64,000 bases of DNA from Verrucomicrobiota bacterium (GCA_026397725.1 JAPLUI010000127.1:1-64000); one strand, 5' to 3'. Positions 19,360 to 29,867 are shown, numbered from the stretch's first letter. Translations and numbers: made by a program. The notes: generated from the letters alone by a model not told the origin.

Positions 19360-21828
19360 TCAAAATACACGCACCGGGCGAACTCTGTCAGCATTTTGAA
19401 CCATCCGGACTGCACTGGAACCGGTACTGAAATCCAATGCCCATGCATAAAGACTGCCTGATTGTGAAGATGAATAGTAAAATGAATAGCTGCCAGTTGC
19501 AAAACCACCTATTGCGTTTCTATTTAAGTACAATTTATCCAATTCGGCTTTGCTTGGTAAAAACCAATCGGTATATCCACCACGTTCATAATTTGCACAC
19601 ACTTTGGCAGCATAATTGTAAGAACCCGTATATGCGGCTAAAATTGCGACAGTATTGGCGCTACCAGTACCTAAAGCGGTACCTGTACTAATTGTTATCG
19701 TATGTTCAAAATCATACCAGGCTGCGTTACTCACATCAGCAACTGCTGCAATTAAACCATGTTTTTCACCGGCAACATATCCAGGATCTCCAGACTGAAA
19801 GAAATAGGCAATCACGCCGCCCTGATAGGAATCACCAATATTCAGGTTTTCAATCTGATCATCCACCCAGGTGGGAACTCCGTTTTTATATTTCAATAAT
19901 TGTCCGTTTATCCCGGCAGTTACCGTTACCCAGGCCGAACCGTTCCAGTATTGCATCTGGCCTGTGGCAGTACCCGTTGTTTGCGCATCCAATTTGGTTT
20001 TATCCGCCGCGCTCATGCTTCCGGCAGCAGAGGTGGTTGCTGCGCTAATGGATATGGCAGGGGTAACTCCTCCGCTCGAAACAATGGGAGCCGTACCTGT
20101 AACATCCGTAACCGTACCAACAGCATGAGTGGTCCAACCTACTCCCCCACTGCTATTGGTTGTCAGAACCTGCCCATTGGTACCAATCGTACTGCTGACT
20201 ACACCCGATGCGTCATTCAACAAAACACCTTTGGTGGTCAATGCGGGGATAACAATCTGGCCATTGCCCTTTATTCTCATTGTTTCAGTTAATGATGCAC
20301 TGCTGCCATATCCGAACACAACATCACTGTTACTCGAAACGGTGTATATCTGAAGTTTATAATCCTGTACTCCTAAGCCATAATGGTTTGTCGCGGTTCC
20401 AAACAATGAAATTTTATCTCCAAGAGTCGATCCGAAATTGAGAGGATAGACAGGGGTAATGCCTATACCAACATTCCCGGAAGCATAGTAAATATTCGAA
20501 CCTGAGGTAATCCACTGGCTGCTTACAAGGTTATCAACCTTTGTTTTATCAGCAGCGCTCATACTTCCGGCAGCGCTGGTAGTTGCCGCCGAAATTGAAA
20601 TGGCAGGAGCATTTCCACCGGATGAAACAATTGGAGCTGTTCCGGTAACTCCGGTAACGGTTCCACCCGCAGGAGTTGTCCAGCTTGTACCGCCAATGCC
20701 GTCGGTGGTAAGAACATTTCCGCTTGTACCTCTTGTTGCAGGCAGGGTTAGGCTTGTTGCTTTTCCATTTCCATTGATGATAAGAGAGCCTCCGATTCTT
20801 GTATTTCCATTTTTTAGAATTGAGAGAGCATCACTTCTACCATTATCTGATCCATTCCCAATCACAAAAAGACGGTCAGTTGATACAAAAGATGTTGGAT
20901 CGCCTGTGCCAACTGTGGCATTTATGCCAAGCGCCGTTTCTCCGAAAGATTGTGCGGTATTAAGATAACCTGATGCGAAAGATCTATCGCCACTTGAGGT
21001 ATTATTAGCTCCAATGGCTGTAGCATACTGTCCACTTGAGGTATTTACTAAGCCAATGGCAGTAGAATTACTTCCGCTTGCAGTGTTATTGTATCCAACT
21101 GCAAAGGAACTCTCTCCGCTTGTATGATTTTGACCGCCAATTGCAATAGAATATTGTTCGCTTGCAGTATTATTAGATCCAACTACAAAGGAACCAGCTC
21201 CGCTTGCAGTATTAGCACCTCCAACAGCAAAGGAACTAGTTCCGCTTGCAGTATTACTATTTCCAGCTGCAAAGGAAAGATTTCCGCTTGCTACTTGCGT
21301 AGGTGAACTCCTTAGCATCTGAAAATCAACTGCTTTTAGACCTCTGATTTTACCTCCTGCTGACGTTCCATCGGGTTGCTGGGCAAGTATGGAGCCGTTT
21401 CCTTTAGGCGAAATTACAAAGTCCACATCCGTTTGGGCGTCGTTTCGTGACAATAGTTTTACACCGTATTTGGTGTTATACAGGTAATTGCTTTCGGTGA
21501 AGTTCGTTAATCCCCCGATGGCAGTTAAGGCCTTCCAGACCGGTGTACCCTGGGTTCCTGAATTGTAATAATACCCGGGTATCAATCCCGAACCATCTGT
21601 GGTGTTGTAAACCAGCAGGCTTGTTGCCGGAGAAGGAACGGTGGTTGCATCGTTTACCCCGGTCAAAGCAATTTGCGGTATCAGCAAACCTTTGTTCGCA
21701 GATTTCACCTGGAGCATGGCCGAATTGTCGGGGGTGCTGCCATCGTCGTTAATGCCCACGTTTTGGGCAAATAGTCTAAGGTTCAGTATTAAGACAAATG
21801 CCACTGCTAGAGTTAAACTGGCTTTCAT
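19360..21828 (-). CDS. Large Bacteroidota-like surface protein with YadA/Hep_Hag-type head repeats and a DUF1566-like C-terminus
   Basis: NVGINDDGSTPDNSAMLQVKSANKGLLIPQI; repeated NTASGxxSFAVGxx; C-terminal YTDWFLPSKAELDKLYLNRNAIGGF..YYSSSQSGSLYAWALDFSTG..VRPVRVF; clearly AT-richer than its surroundings. Confidence 0.8.
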   Translation of the reverse strand: MKASLTLAVAFVLILNLRLFAQNVGINDDGSTPDNSAMLQVKSANKGLLIPQIALTGVNDATTVPSPATSLLVYNTTDGSGLIPGYYYNSGTQGTPVWKALTAIGGLTNFTESNYLYNTKYGVKLLSRNDAQTDVDFVISPKGNGSILAQQPDGTSAGGKIRGLKAVDFQMLRSSPTQVASGNLSFAAGNSNTASGTSSFAVGGANTASGAGSFVVGSNNTASEQYSIAIGGQNHTSGESSFAVGYNNTASGSNSTAIGLVNTSSGQYATAIGANNTSSGDRSFASGYLNTAQSFGETALGINATVGTGDPTSFVSTDRLFVIGNGSDNGRSDALSILKNGNTRIGGSLIINGNGKATSLTLPATRGTSGNVLTTDGIGGTSWTTPAGGTVTGVTGTAPIVSSGGNAPAISISAATTSAAGSMSAADKTKVDNLVSSQWITSGSNIYYASGNVGIGITPVYPLNFGSTLGDKISLFGTATNHYGLGVQDYKLQIYTVSSNSDVVFGYGSSASLTETMRIKGNGQIVIPALTTKGVLLNDASGVVSSTIGTNGQVLTTNSSGGVGWTTHAVGTVTDVTGTAPIVSSGGVTPAISISAATTSAAGSMSAADKTKLDAQTTGTATGQMQYWNGSAWVTVTAGINGQLLKYKNGVPTWVDDQIENLNIGDSYQGGVIAYFFQSGDPGYVAGEKHGLIAAVADVSNAAWYDFEHTITISTGTALGTGSANTVAILAAYTGSYNYAAKVCANYERGGYTDWFLPSKAELDKLYLNRNAIGGFATGSYSFYYSSSQSGSLYAWALDFSTGSSAVRMVQNADRVRPVRVF

Positions 21829-21986
21829 GTTTTCGTTTTATGTTAAGGGTTACTGCTGAGAATTTGCTTTTTCGGGTTGGTTGGGATGAGGAAGCCAGCC
21901 GGCATCGGTGGTTTCATCACGCGCCGTATCCAAGCACAATTCCGGCCCGGGCAATGAGAGGGATTTCCCTCTCATTCGGCGGGAGT

Positions 21987-22613
21987 TCAGAGGAGGGTGG
22001 ACCCGGCGATGTCGTGAATGGCCAGGCGGCGCAGTTCCTTGATGCCCTGCAAGCTGAGCTTGTCGGTAATGCGAACGCAGTAGGATTCCAGGGTGCGGAC
22101 GCTGATCCCCAGTTGGTGGGCGATCTCCGCGTTGTTCAGGCCCTGTCCCAGCAGCTTGAAAATCCTCTGTTGTTGGCCGTTCAAGGTATCCAGTGGTGTC
22201 AATTCCCGCAGGGCTGCCATCACGCGGGGGCTCAGGTAACGATCACCCGCCAGCACCGCCCGGATGGCCTCGAGCAGTGATTGGGCCGCCTCCCGTTTGG
22301 TGACATAGCCGTCGGCCCCCGCGTCCAGCGCCCGGCGGATCACCGTGGAAACCTCGTGCATGGAATAAACGACCACAGCCAGCCCGCGAGCGGTCAATAG
22401 TTTGATGAGATCGATGCCGTTCTCTTCGCCCAGCGTAAGATCAACTACGGCCAAGCGGCTGGCAGCGAGCGCCGGATGCGCCAGTGCTGTTGCGTTGCCG
22501 TCCGCCTGTCCTGCCACCGCGAACCCGGCACCCGTTAGCAAATGGCCCAAGGCCTCCCGAACCAACGGATGGTCGTCCACCAGGAAAACCAAGGGTCGCT
22601 CGGAGGGGCTCAT
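21987..22613 (-). CDS. NarL/FixJ-type response regulator, LuxR HTH output
   Basis: VFLVDDHPLVREALGHLL, DLTLGEENGIDLI, DAGADGYVTK, LNNAEIAHQLGISVRTLESYCVRITDKL. Confidence 0.85.
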   Translation of the reverse strand: MSPSERPLVFLVDDHPLVREALGHLLTGAGFAVAGQADGNATALAHPALAASRLAVVDLTLGEENGIDLIKLLTARGLAVVVYSMHEVSTVIRRALDAGADGYVTKREAAQSLLEAIRAVLAGDRYLSPRVMAALRELTPLDTLNGQQQRIFKLLGQGLNNAEIAHQLGISVRTLESYCVRITDKLSLQGIKELRRLAIHDIAGSTLL

Positions 22614-23980
22614 GGGGCGACCTCCGGTCCTGGCAGGCGGCAGGTGACCCGCATGCCGCCGTTTGCATCCGCCGCCAGCCACAGCGTGCCACCGATCAAC
22701 TTGGCGCGATATGTCATGATGCTGAGGCCCAAGCCGGCGACCGGGACCGCGCCGGGAACCGCGGCTTGGCCGTCGTCGGCGATTTGCAGGGTGATTGCGC
22801 CGGCATGTTGTTCCAGGGTGATCGCGACCCGCGAGCAACGCGCGTGTTTGATCGAATTGGTGACCGCCTCGCGGGCGATCCGATAGAGATGCAGCGCGTG
22901 TTCGGGGTTCTGGATGGCCAGCTCGTGATTAGCCCGGAGATCGCAAGCGATCCCGTGGTGGTCGCGCGCTTCACGGCACAAGCCCTCCAGCGCGGGGAGC
23001 AGCCCGTCAGGGTCCATGGCCACCGGGCATAGGCCCTGGGCCACGTCATAAGCAAGGCCGATGGCGTCCTGAAGCGCCACCCGGATCTTCGTCACGGCCG
23101 GGGTATCGTCCGCGCCTGCCACTCGCCGCTGATTTTCCAGAGTTAAACAATTCAGCAGCGCGGCGGTCAGGTGCTGGCACAGGCCATCGTGCAATTCCGC
23201 GCCAAGGCGCCGCCGCTCGTCATCGCCGAGGCGGCTGAGTTCCTCCTCGAGGCGTTGCCGGTCCGCCGTTTCCACTTCCAGTTGCCGCAGTGCCATGCGT
23301 TCGGCGATCATCGTGCGGCGTTGTAGGGTTTGGAAGCGGGTGAATAGGATCATCAGGATCAGCCCGGAGATCAGCCACAGCAGCCATTGCAAGGCCCAGT
23401 AGGTGGGCGGGGAGGAGACACCAGCCACGGACTCCCCCAGATCTGCCAGCAAACCGTAGTGGAGCAACAGCGGCACGATTGCGAACAACAGAGCGCACAG
23501 CCCGGCCGCCAACCACCCGGCCTGCGGACCGGCGAGCAGCAAGGCCAGCAATGGCACAATCAGGAGGGAAATCCGCCCGTGCCCCGCCAATTGTCCGACT
23601 GCCAATTGAATGGCGCCCACCCCCGCACACACCGCCAGGAAGATGCTGAGGCGCGTCCGCAACTCCAAGCGCGTCCGGAGCGTCGCAAGCAACATGACCA
23701 AATAGAGCAACACGCAAACGGCACGCAGCGGCCACGGCACCACCACCACCCGCCCGGCGACTAGGGCGGACAGCGGCACCAGCATGATCGTCGAATACAC
23801 CGCCAAGAGGACACGCAAGACCCGCTCCCGCCAAGTGGCAAGGATGGCATCCACCTCGCTCGCCACCGCTGCCAGCGTGGCCGCCGCACCAGCAGCGGGA
23901 TTTTCCAGTGGCTGCCAGCCGCCGGGCTCTCCGGTCGGAGCGCGGTGCTGGAGCGCGGGTAGTGTGCTGGAAGGGGTCAC
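22610..23980 (-). CDS. Membrane sensor histidine kinase (HisKA_3/NarX-type), overlapping the RR start by 4 bp
   Basis: Several hydrophobic TM segments; RRRLGAELHDGLCQHLTAALLNC; EAVTNSIKHARCSRVAITLE; GLGLSIMTYRAKLIGGTL. Confidence 0.85.
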   Translation of the reverse strand: MTPSSTLPALQHRAPTGEPGGWQPLENPAAGAAATLAAVASEVDAILATWRERVLRVLLAVYSTIMLVPLSALVAGRVVVVPWPLRAVCVLLYLVMLLATLRTRLELRTRLSIFLAVCAGVGAIQLAVGQLAGHGRISLLIVPLLALLLAGPQAGWLAAGLCALLFAIVPLLLHYGLLADLGESVAGVSSPPTYWALQWLLWLISGLILMILFTRFQTLQRRTMIAERMALRQLEVETADRQRLEEELSRLGDDERRRLGAELHDGLCQHLTAALLNCLTLENQRRVAGADDTPAVTKIRVALQDAIGLAYDVAQGLCPVAMDPDGLLPALEGLCREARDHHGIACDLRANHELAIQNPEHALHLYRIAREAVTNSIKHARCSRVAITLEQHAGAITLQIADDGQAAVPGAVPVAGLGLSIMTYRAKLIGGTLWLAADANGGMRVTCRLPGPEVAP

Positions 23981-24107
23981 TGTTCAAGCCGGGTTTCCTC
24001 GAACGCGACACTAAGATCTGCCCTTCCCATTCCAAGATCAATCGGCACGGGACTCAAAAATAGAAACATCCGACTTGAAAGATCCCACCCCCTGAGCACG
24101 ATTCTTA

Positions 24108-24140
24108 TTCCACTCCAATGATGCTCATTCCACCCTCACT
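24108..24140. promoter_or_regulatory. Candidate operator: direct repeat ATTCCAC spaced 20 bp in the HK / GH106 divergent region
   Basis: TTATTCCACTCCAATGATGCTCATTCCACCCTC between divergent genes. Confidence 0.3.
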
Positions 24141-24193
24141 CCGTCGGCTGCTGCACCTTGCGATGAGATCACCTTCATCCCCGGAGCCTAAAA

Positions 24194-27004
24194 ATGAAAC
24201 ATCGATTGACTGCCCCATCCTCGCGAACCATCAGGTGGCTTTCATCCACGCTGCTCTTGGCTTTCATCATTCAAAGCGGTCTCGGGCAAGGCAGTGAGGA
24301 AGTGACTGCCCTTGCCACCACCGGGAATCCAACCGCAATCGCACCGGCTTCGGCCAGAGCCGGGGACCGGTTGTCGCCGGCGGAGTTTGCCAACCCGCCG
24401 GTCCATGTCAGGCCCGGTTCGTATTGGGATTGGCTCAATGGATCAATCACCCGGGAGCAAATCACCCGCGATTTGGAGGCGATGAAAAGCAGCGGCATGC
24501 GCGGCGGCGACATTTGGGATGTGGCCGCCGCTGCCGATCCCGACCGGCGGGTGCCTGCCGGGCCCGCGTTTCTCGGGCCGGAGTCCACCCAACTCATCGG
24601 CCATGCGATCCGCGAGGCCGACCGGCTTGGCTTGGAGATTGGCCTGGTTGCCTCCAGCGGCTGGAATGCGGGCGGCAGTTGGATTCCGCCGGAGCACGCT
24701 GGCAAGGGCCTCTATCATTCAATCACCGCGGTGACCGGGCCCAGCGAGTTTCATGCCGAACTGCCCCTGCCGGAGTTGCCGGAACATTGCCCGCGCGATG
24801 CGCAAGGCCGGCCGGCCTATCTACGCGAAGTTGCGGTGCTGGCCGTGCCTCATGGCCAATCGAAAACGCTGACCGATGTGAACCAGGTGGTGGACCTAAC
24901 GGAAAAGATGGCCCCCGATGGCAGGCTGCGATGGAACGCGCCCGCGGGGGAGTGGGATATCCTGCGTTTTGTGTGCATGAATCACGGGCAGCAGTTGATC
25001 GTGCCGAGTCCGAATTCCGGCGGGCCGATGATCGACTTCTTCGACCCCCGGGCCACTGAGTTTCATCTCCATCATATCGTCACCACGATTCTGAGGGAAC
25101 TGGGGCGCAAGTCGTTCGAGGGGACCAGTTTCAAGACGATCGAGTTCGACAGCATGGAACTCGACGGGTTCACGCCATGGAACGAGATCATGGCCGCCGA
25201 GTTCGAGCGCCGCGTGGGTTATCCGATGCGCCGGTATTTGCCCCTGTTAGCGGGATGGAAGTTAGAAGATGACGCGGCTCAGCGGCAATTTCTCTACGAT
25301 TGGCGCAGGCTCGTGAGCGACCAATTGATTGACTCGCATTACGTGACGGGCCGGAAGTTTCTCGAAGCCTACGGATTGAAACTCATCGCCGAATCGGGCG
25401 GGCCCGGGCCTCCGATCTGGGCCTCCAATCCGGTGGATGGAATCAAGGCGCTCGGGGCGGTTGACATCCCGCGGGGCGAATTCTGGAACCGCCATCGCGG
25501 GATCTTCCTAGTCAAAGAAATCGCTTCAGCCGCACATGTCTATGACAAACGGCTGGTGGATGCGGAATCGTTCACCACCTGGCGGCGTTGGATCGATGGG
25601 CCGCTGAGTCACAAGCAACTGGCCGACCGGGCGCTCTGCGAGGGTTTGAATTGTTTCTCCTTGGCCACGTTTGCCAGCTCCCCGCCCGAGGCGGGCCTTC
25701 CCGGTTGGGCCTTTCATGCCGGCACGGATATCAACCCGGCGGCCACTTGGTGGCCGATGGCCAGCGGCTTGATGGACTACCTGGCGCGGTGCTCGTACAT
25801 GCAGCGCCAAGGGTGGTTTGTGGCCGATGTTTGTTATTATTACGGCGATCAGGCGCCGAATTTTTATCCACCGTTGTGCGATGTCGAGGAAAAGCCGTTG
25901 TTAGAACATCTCGCTCCGTGCCACGATTATGACGTCTGTTCGTCAGAGGTGATTCTTGAGCGGATGCGCGTGGAAAAGGGACGGATCGTGCTGCCGGACG
26001 GCATGAGCTATGCCGCACTCGTGCTGCCCGAACAGGATCATATCCCCGCCGGCGTTCTCGAGAAAATCCGCTCGCTCGTGACCGAGGGTGCCACGGTGAT
26101 CGGCCACCAAAGCCCGACGCGTGCCCCGGGCATCAAAGACCAGCCGGCGGAAACCGCGAAAGTGGCACGCTTGACCGAGGAGCTTTGGGGACCTGACAAA
26201 CAGTTAGATGAGCGGGACAAGCCAGCGGTTCTGATCCGGCTGATCGACAAGGGCCGGTTCATCATTGCCCGCGACCGCAGTGCGGCGCTGCGGGAAATCG
26301 GCGTGATCGCGGATTTCGAAATCGCCGGGCGCGGCCAAGGGGACCTGGGGCCATTGGACTTCATTCACCGGAAAACAACGGATGACGAATTCTATTTCAT
26401 CCGCAACAAGCCGTTGGATCCGATCGCCTGCCATACCTTCGTGGCGGCGGAAACTCCCGCGCCGCTGACCCTCGACGGCCCGTGGCAGGTCGAGTTCCCG
26501 GAGGGCTGGGGCGCACCGCGAACGACAACCTTCGACAAGCTGCGAAGCTGGACCGAGTCGGACAACGAGGGGGTCCGGTTCTTCTCGGGCATCGCCACCT
26601 ACCGGAAAACCGTCGAAGTGCCGGATTCATTGGCGCAACAGCAACGCCTATTTCTGGAACTCGGCGACCTGGCGGAGACCGCCGAAGTCGCGCTCAACGG
26701 CAAGCGCCTCGGGCTGACCTGGCTGCCGCCTTATCGGATAGAAATCTCCGGCGCGGTTCATGCCGGCGCGAATCAGTTGGAGATCCTGGTCGCGAACCTC
26801 TGGGCCAACCGGCTCAATGGGGATTCGTTGCGGCCCGAATCAACCCGCTTCACGCGCAGCAACCTCGATCGGATTCAAACCGATCCCACTTCGGACAGTT
26901 CATACGGCAGAGTTCCCGGCGGCAAGACCCGGCCCGTTTACACCGCAATCCCACCGCTGATGAAGTCGGGCCTGTTTGGTCCGGTTAGAATGATTGCACC
27001 CTGA
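24194..27004 (+). CDS. Glycosyl hydrolase, GH106 alpha-L-rhamnosidase-like, secreted
   Basis: 936 aa; WDWLNGSITREQITRDLEAMKSSGMRGGDIWDV; C-terminal galactose-binding-like region FLELGDLAETAEVALNGKRLGLTWLPPYRIEISG. Confidence 0.7.
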   Translation: MKHRLTAPSSRTIRWLSSTLLLAFIIQSGLGQGSEEVTALATTGNPTAIAPASARAGDRLSPAEFANPPVHVRPGSYWDWLNGSITREQITRDLEAMKSSGMRGGDIWDVAAAADPDRRVPAGPAFLGPESTQLIGHAIREADRLGLEIGLVASSGWNAGGSWIPPEHAGKGLYHSITAVTGPSEFHAELPLPELPEHCPRDAQGRPAYLREVAVLAVPHGQSKTLTDVNQVVDLTEKMAPDGRLRWNAPAGEWDILRFVCMNHGQQLIVPSPNSGGPMIDFFDPRATEFHLHHIVTTILRELGRKSFEGTSFKTIEFDSMELDGFTPWNEIMAAEFERRVGYPMRRYLPLLAGWKLEDDAAQRQFLYDWRRLVSDQLIDSHYVTGRKFLEAYGLKLIAESGGPGPPIWASNPVDGIKALGAVDIPRGEFWNRHRGIFLVKEIASAAHVYDKRLVDAESFTTWRRWIDGPLSHKQLADRALCEGLNCFSLATFASSPPEAGLPGWAFHAGTDINPAATWWPMASGLMDYLARCSYMQRQGWFVADVCYYYGDQAPNFYPPLCDVEEKPLLEHLAPCHDYDVCSSEVILERMRVEKGRIVLPDGMSYAALVLPEQDHIPAGVLEKIRSLVTEGATVIGHQSPTRAPGIKDQPAETAKVARLTEELWGPDKQLDERDKPAVLIRLIDKGRFIIARDRSAALREIGVIADFEIAGRGQGDLGPLDFIHRKTTDDEFYFIRNKPLDPIACHTFVAAETPAPLTLDGPWQVEFPEGWGAPRTTTFDKLRSWTESDNEGVRFFSGIATYRKTVEVPDSLAQQQRLFLELGDLAETAEVALNGKRLGLTWLPPYRIEISGAVHAGANQLEILVANLWANRLNGDSLRPESTRFTRSNLDRIQTDPTSDSSYGRVPGGKTRPVYTAIPPLMKSGLFGPVRMIAP

Positions 27005-27290
27005 AACTACCGGTGAGGCACCGTTCATGAAAATGTCCGACCAGGTTCGGTTGCTGTCCCAGAAGGGATCGCTGAAGCTGCCGCTGTCGAGCACCACCTT
27101 GAAGATGGCATCGGTCGCATGGCCACCCACAAGCGGCAGGTTCAGGGCATCGTACTGACCATCCAGGAAGTTGCCGCGACCCTCGGCATCGCAACACCTT
27201 TCCCCTGAAATGCGCGAGTTTTCGGGGACAGCTCATCTTTCACGGCCGGTTTCTGATTGCCAAAGGCTTGGCGAGAAGGTAGCGTGCGAA

Positions 27291-27629
27291 ATGGCAGACG
27301 GCAGTGACCATGTGACCCGCATCCTGATCGACCGGGCGCGGCATCGCAAAGCCGTCCGGCATGGGGGAGAATTGCAGCGGACCGAGTTCGCGGAAGACAT
27401 CATCGCCGTTCCTTCGGTGAAAGATGACGAGATTCTTGCCATCAACGAAATCCTCGATCGCTTCGCCCAAATCGAACCACGCAAGGCCGAGGTGGTCAAG
27501 TTGCGCTATTTCGTCGGCATGACAATCGAAGAAACCGCCGAGGCCCTCGGCATTTCGACACCCACTGCGAAGCGCGACTGGATTTTTGCGCGGGCCTGGT
27601 TGTACCGGGAACTGCAACGGGACGGTTGA
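27291..27629 (+). pseudogene. C-terminal part of a PVC-type ECF sigma factor lacking its N-terminal half
   Basis: HVTRILIDRARHRKAVRHGGELQRTEFAEDIIAV...EPRKAEVVKLRYFVGMTIEETAEALGISTPTAKRDWIFARAWLYRELQ; no sigma region 2 upstream in frame. Confidence 0.65.
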
Positions 27630-27760
27630 GCGGGGCATTCGGATTTTCCGGATCCATGGCGGACGCCGGAATAATTTGATCTTTTCTCCGGAGTTATTCC
27701 GCATAGGCTGATCGGGGTCAGATAAAAGACGGTCTCAACTCCCACCAACAACCACCCGTC

Positions 27761-29659
27761 ATGCCGAATCAACTCACTCCGGAAATCATCCTGCTGGTAG
27801 CCTTGGAAATCCCGTGCACGCAGGACCGCGCCGCCTATCTCGACGAGGCGTGCGGGGGCGATCCGGCGCTGCGGGAAGAGGTCGAGTCGCTCATCGCCGC
27901 TCACTTTGCGGCCGAGAGTTTCATGGATTCCTTGGTCAATCCGGTCTGGCGCGAAGTTCGTAGCGAGCAGGAGGGCGACATGATCGGGCGCTACAAGCTG
28001 CTTCAGCAGATCGGGGAGGGCGGGTTCGGGACGGTCTATCTGGCCGAACAGGGCGAACCGGTGAAGCGGCAGGTGGCGCTCAAGGTGATCAAGCCGGGGA
28101 TGGACTCCAAGGAAATCATCGCGCGCTTCGAGGCGGAGCGCCAGGCGCTCGCGTTGATGAACCATCCCCACATCGCGAAGGTCTATGATGCGGGGACCAC
28201 CGGGGGCGGGCGGCCCTACTTCGTGATGGAACTGGGCGATGGGGTGCCGATCACGAAATACTGCGCCAAAAGGAACCTCGATACCAAGGAACGGCTGGAG
28301 CTTTTCACCGAGGTGTGCGCGGCAGTGCAACACGCGCACCAGAAAGGCATCATCCACCGGGACCTGAAACCGTCCAACATCCTGGTCTCGCCCCACGATG
28401 GCAAGCCGGTGGTGAAGGTGATCGACTTCGGTATCGCGAAGGCGATCGGGATGGAACTCACTGAGAAAACGGTCTTCACCCAGTTCGGTCGGATGATCGG
28501 AACGCCTCAGTACATGAGCCCGGAACAGGCGGAACTCAACGCGCTGGATGTGGACACCCGCAGCGATATCTATTCGCTAGGGGTGATCCTGTATGAGCTG
28601 CTGACGGGAATGACGCCGCTGGACGGCGAGCAGCTTCGCAGCGCGGCCTACGGCGAGATGCAGCGCCTGATCCGCGAGGTGACTCCGCCGAAGCCAAGCA
28701 CCGCGCTCGCCGAATCGCTTGCGCATCCCGAGTCAGCGAGCCTTTCCCGTCCCGGAGTCTCGCCTCGCGCCCTCCGTGGTGATCTCGACTGGATCGTGCT
28801 GAAGGCTCTCGAAAAGGATCCCGGTCGCCGCTACGAGTCCGCAGGGGCGATGGCGGAAGATCTGGTCCGCTTTCTCCAACATAAGCCGGTTGAGGCCCGT
28901 CCACCGAGCATGACTTATCTTATGCTGCGCTTCACCCGCCGCCATCGCGGGCCGGTTTTTGCAGGGGCGGCGCTGTTGCTGGCGCTGGTGTTGGGTGCGG
29001 TGGGAACTTCGATCGGCATGAAGCGGGCGCTCGACGCCAAGGAGGAGTTGATTGGGAAGAACGAGGAGCTGGACCGGCAGAAACTGGTGCTCGTCGATTA
29101 CAAAGAGCGTCTGGCCGGTCTGCTTGAATCGAACCAGAAGATGTTGGGCGAGATCAGCAAGATGAGCACCAGCGAAGCGCGGCTGCCCACGGAGTTCGAG
29201 GCGCTCCGGAAGGAGAACCAAGCCCTGCTGGACAAGGTCGGCAACGAGTCGGCGAATCAGGAACGCTACGCGGAGGAAATCGAGAGGCTTCAACTGGCAA
29301 ACGCGCGACTGGAAAAGTTGGTGATGGAATCCAAAGACACCGATGCGGCTGTCGAATGGGTGCGCGTTAGGCTTTTCGAAGACCGCATCACTTCCCTGAC
29401 CGCGAACGAACGCGGACAGTTCTACCTCAACGGAAAACTGGTCCCCTTTCCCACGCTGCTCAAAGCCTTCGCCGCACCGCCTGACGATGATACCCAAGGG
29501 AGAAACCCGCCACGCCGGCTGATAGTGACCTTGCCCGAAGGCGCGAAACCGACGGATGCCGTCTTCCATTTCCGCCTCAAACAACTCGCGGCCGCCGCCG
29601 ACCAAATCGGACTCCGACACGGGCTGTTTCCGAAGCCGGATGAAAAATCGGGCAATTGA
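27761..29659 (+). CDS. Membrane Ser/Thr protein kinase (PVC type)
   Basis: IGRYKLLQQIGEGGFGTVYLAEQ, VALKVIKPG, GIIHRDLKPSNILV, VIDFGIAKA; TM segment and coiled-coil C-terminus. Confidence 0.92.
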   Translation: MPNQLTPEIILLVALEIPCTQDRAAYLDEACGGDPALREEVESLIAAHFAAESFMDSLVNPVWREVRSEQEGDMIGRYKLLQQIGEGGFGTVYLAEQGEPVKRQVALKVIKPGMDSKEIIARFEAERQALALMNHPHIAKVYDAGTTGGGRPYFVMELGDGVPITKYCAKRNLDTKERLELFTEVCAAVQHAHQKGIIHRDLKPSNILVSPHDGKPVVKVIDFGIAKAIGMELTEKTVFTQFGRMIGTPQYMSPEQAELNALDVDTRSDIYSLGVILYELLTGMTPLDGEQLRSAAYGEMQRLIREVTPPKPSTALAESLAHPESASLSRPGVSPRALRGDLDWIVLKALEKDPGRRYESAGAMAEDLVRFLQHKPVEARPPSMTYLMLRFTRRHRGPVFAGAALLLALVLGAVGTSIGMKRALDAKEELIGKNEELDRQKLVLVDYKERLAGLLESNQKMLGEISKMSTSEARLPTEFEALRKENQALLDKVGNESANQERYAEEIERLQLANARLEKLVMESKDTDAAVEWVRVRLFEDRITSLTANERGQFYLNGKLVPFPTLLKAFAAPPDDDTQGRNPPRRLIVTLPEGAKPTDAVFHFRLKQLAAAADQIGLRHGLFPKPDEKSGN

Positions 29660-29867
29660 CCCGAGCGAACGCCGGGCTCCCAGGCCGTTCGACTGCCCCC
29701 GGCGGAAGAATTTCGAGGATCGAAATTTTTTCTGATCCCTTTGGCGGAGGAATTCCGCATTTGCTGGGGGACAGGTGATGTCATTCCGACCCGCCAACTG
29801 ACAATCCGGTCATGGCGGGCTGGCAAGGGCACTCCTTTCAAACCAACCAACCAAACCAACCAAACAA

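Noticed and set aside
27300-27629. Functional ECF sigma factor gene
   Set aside because: Only region 4-like sequence is present; no region 2 in any nearby frame.
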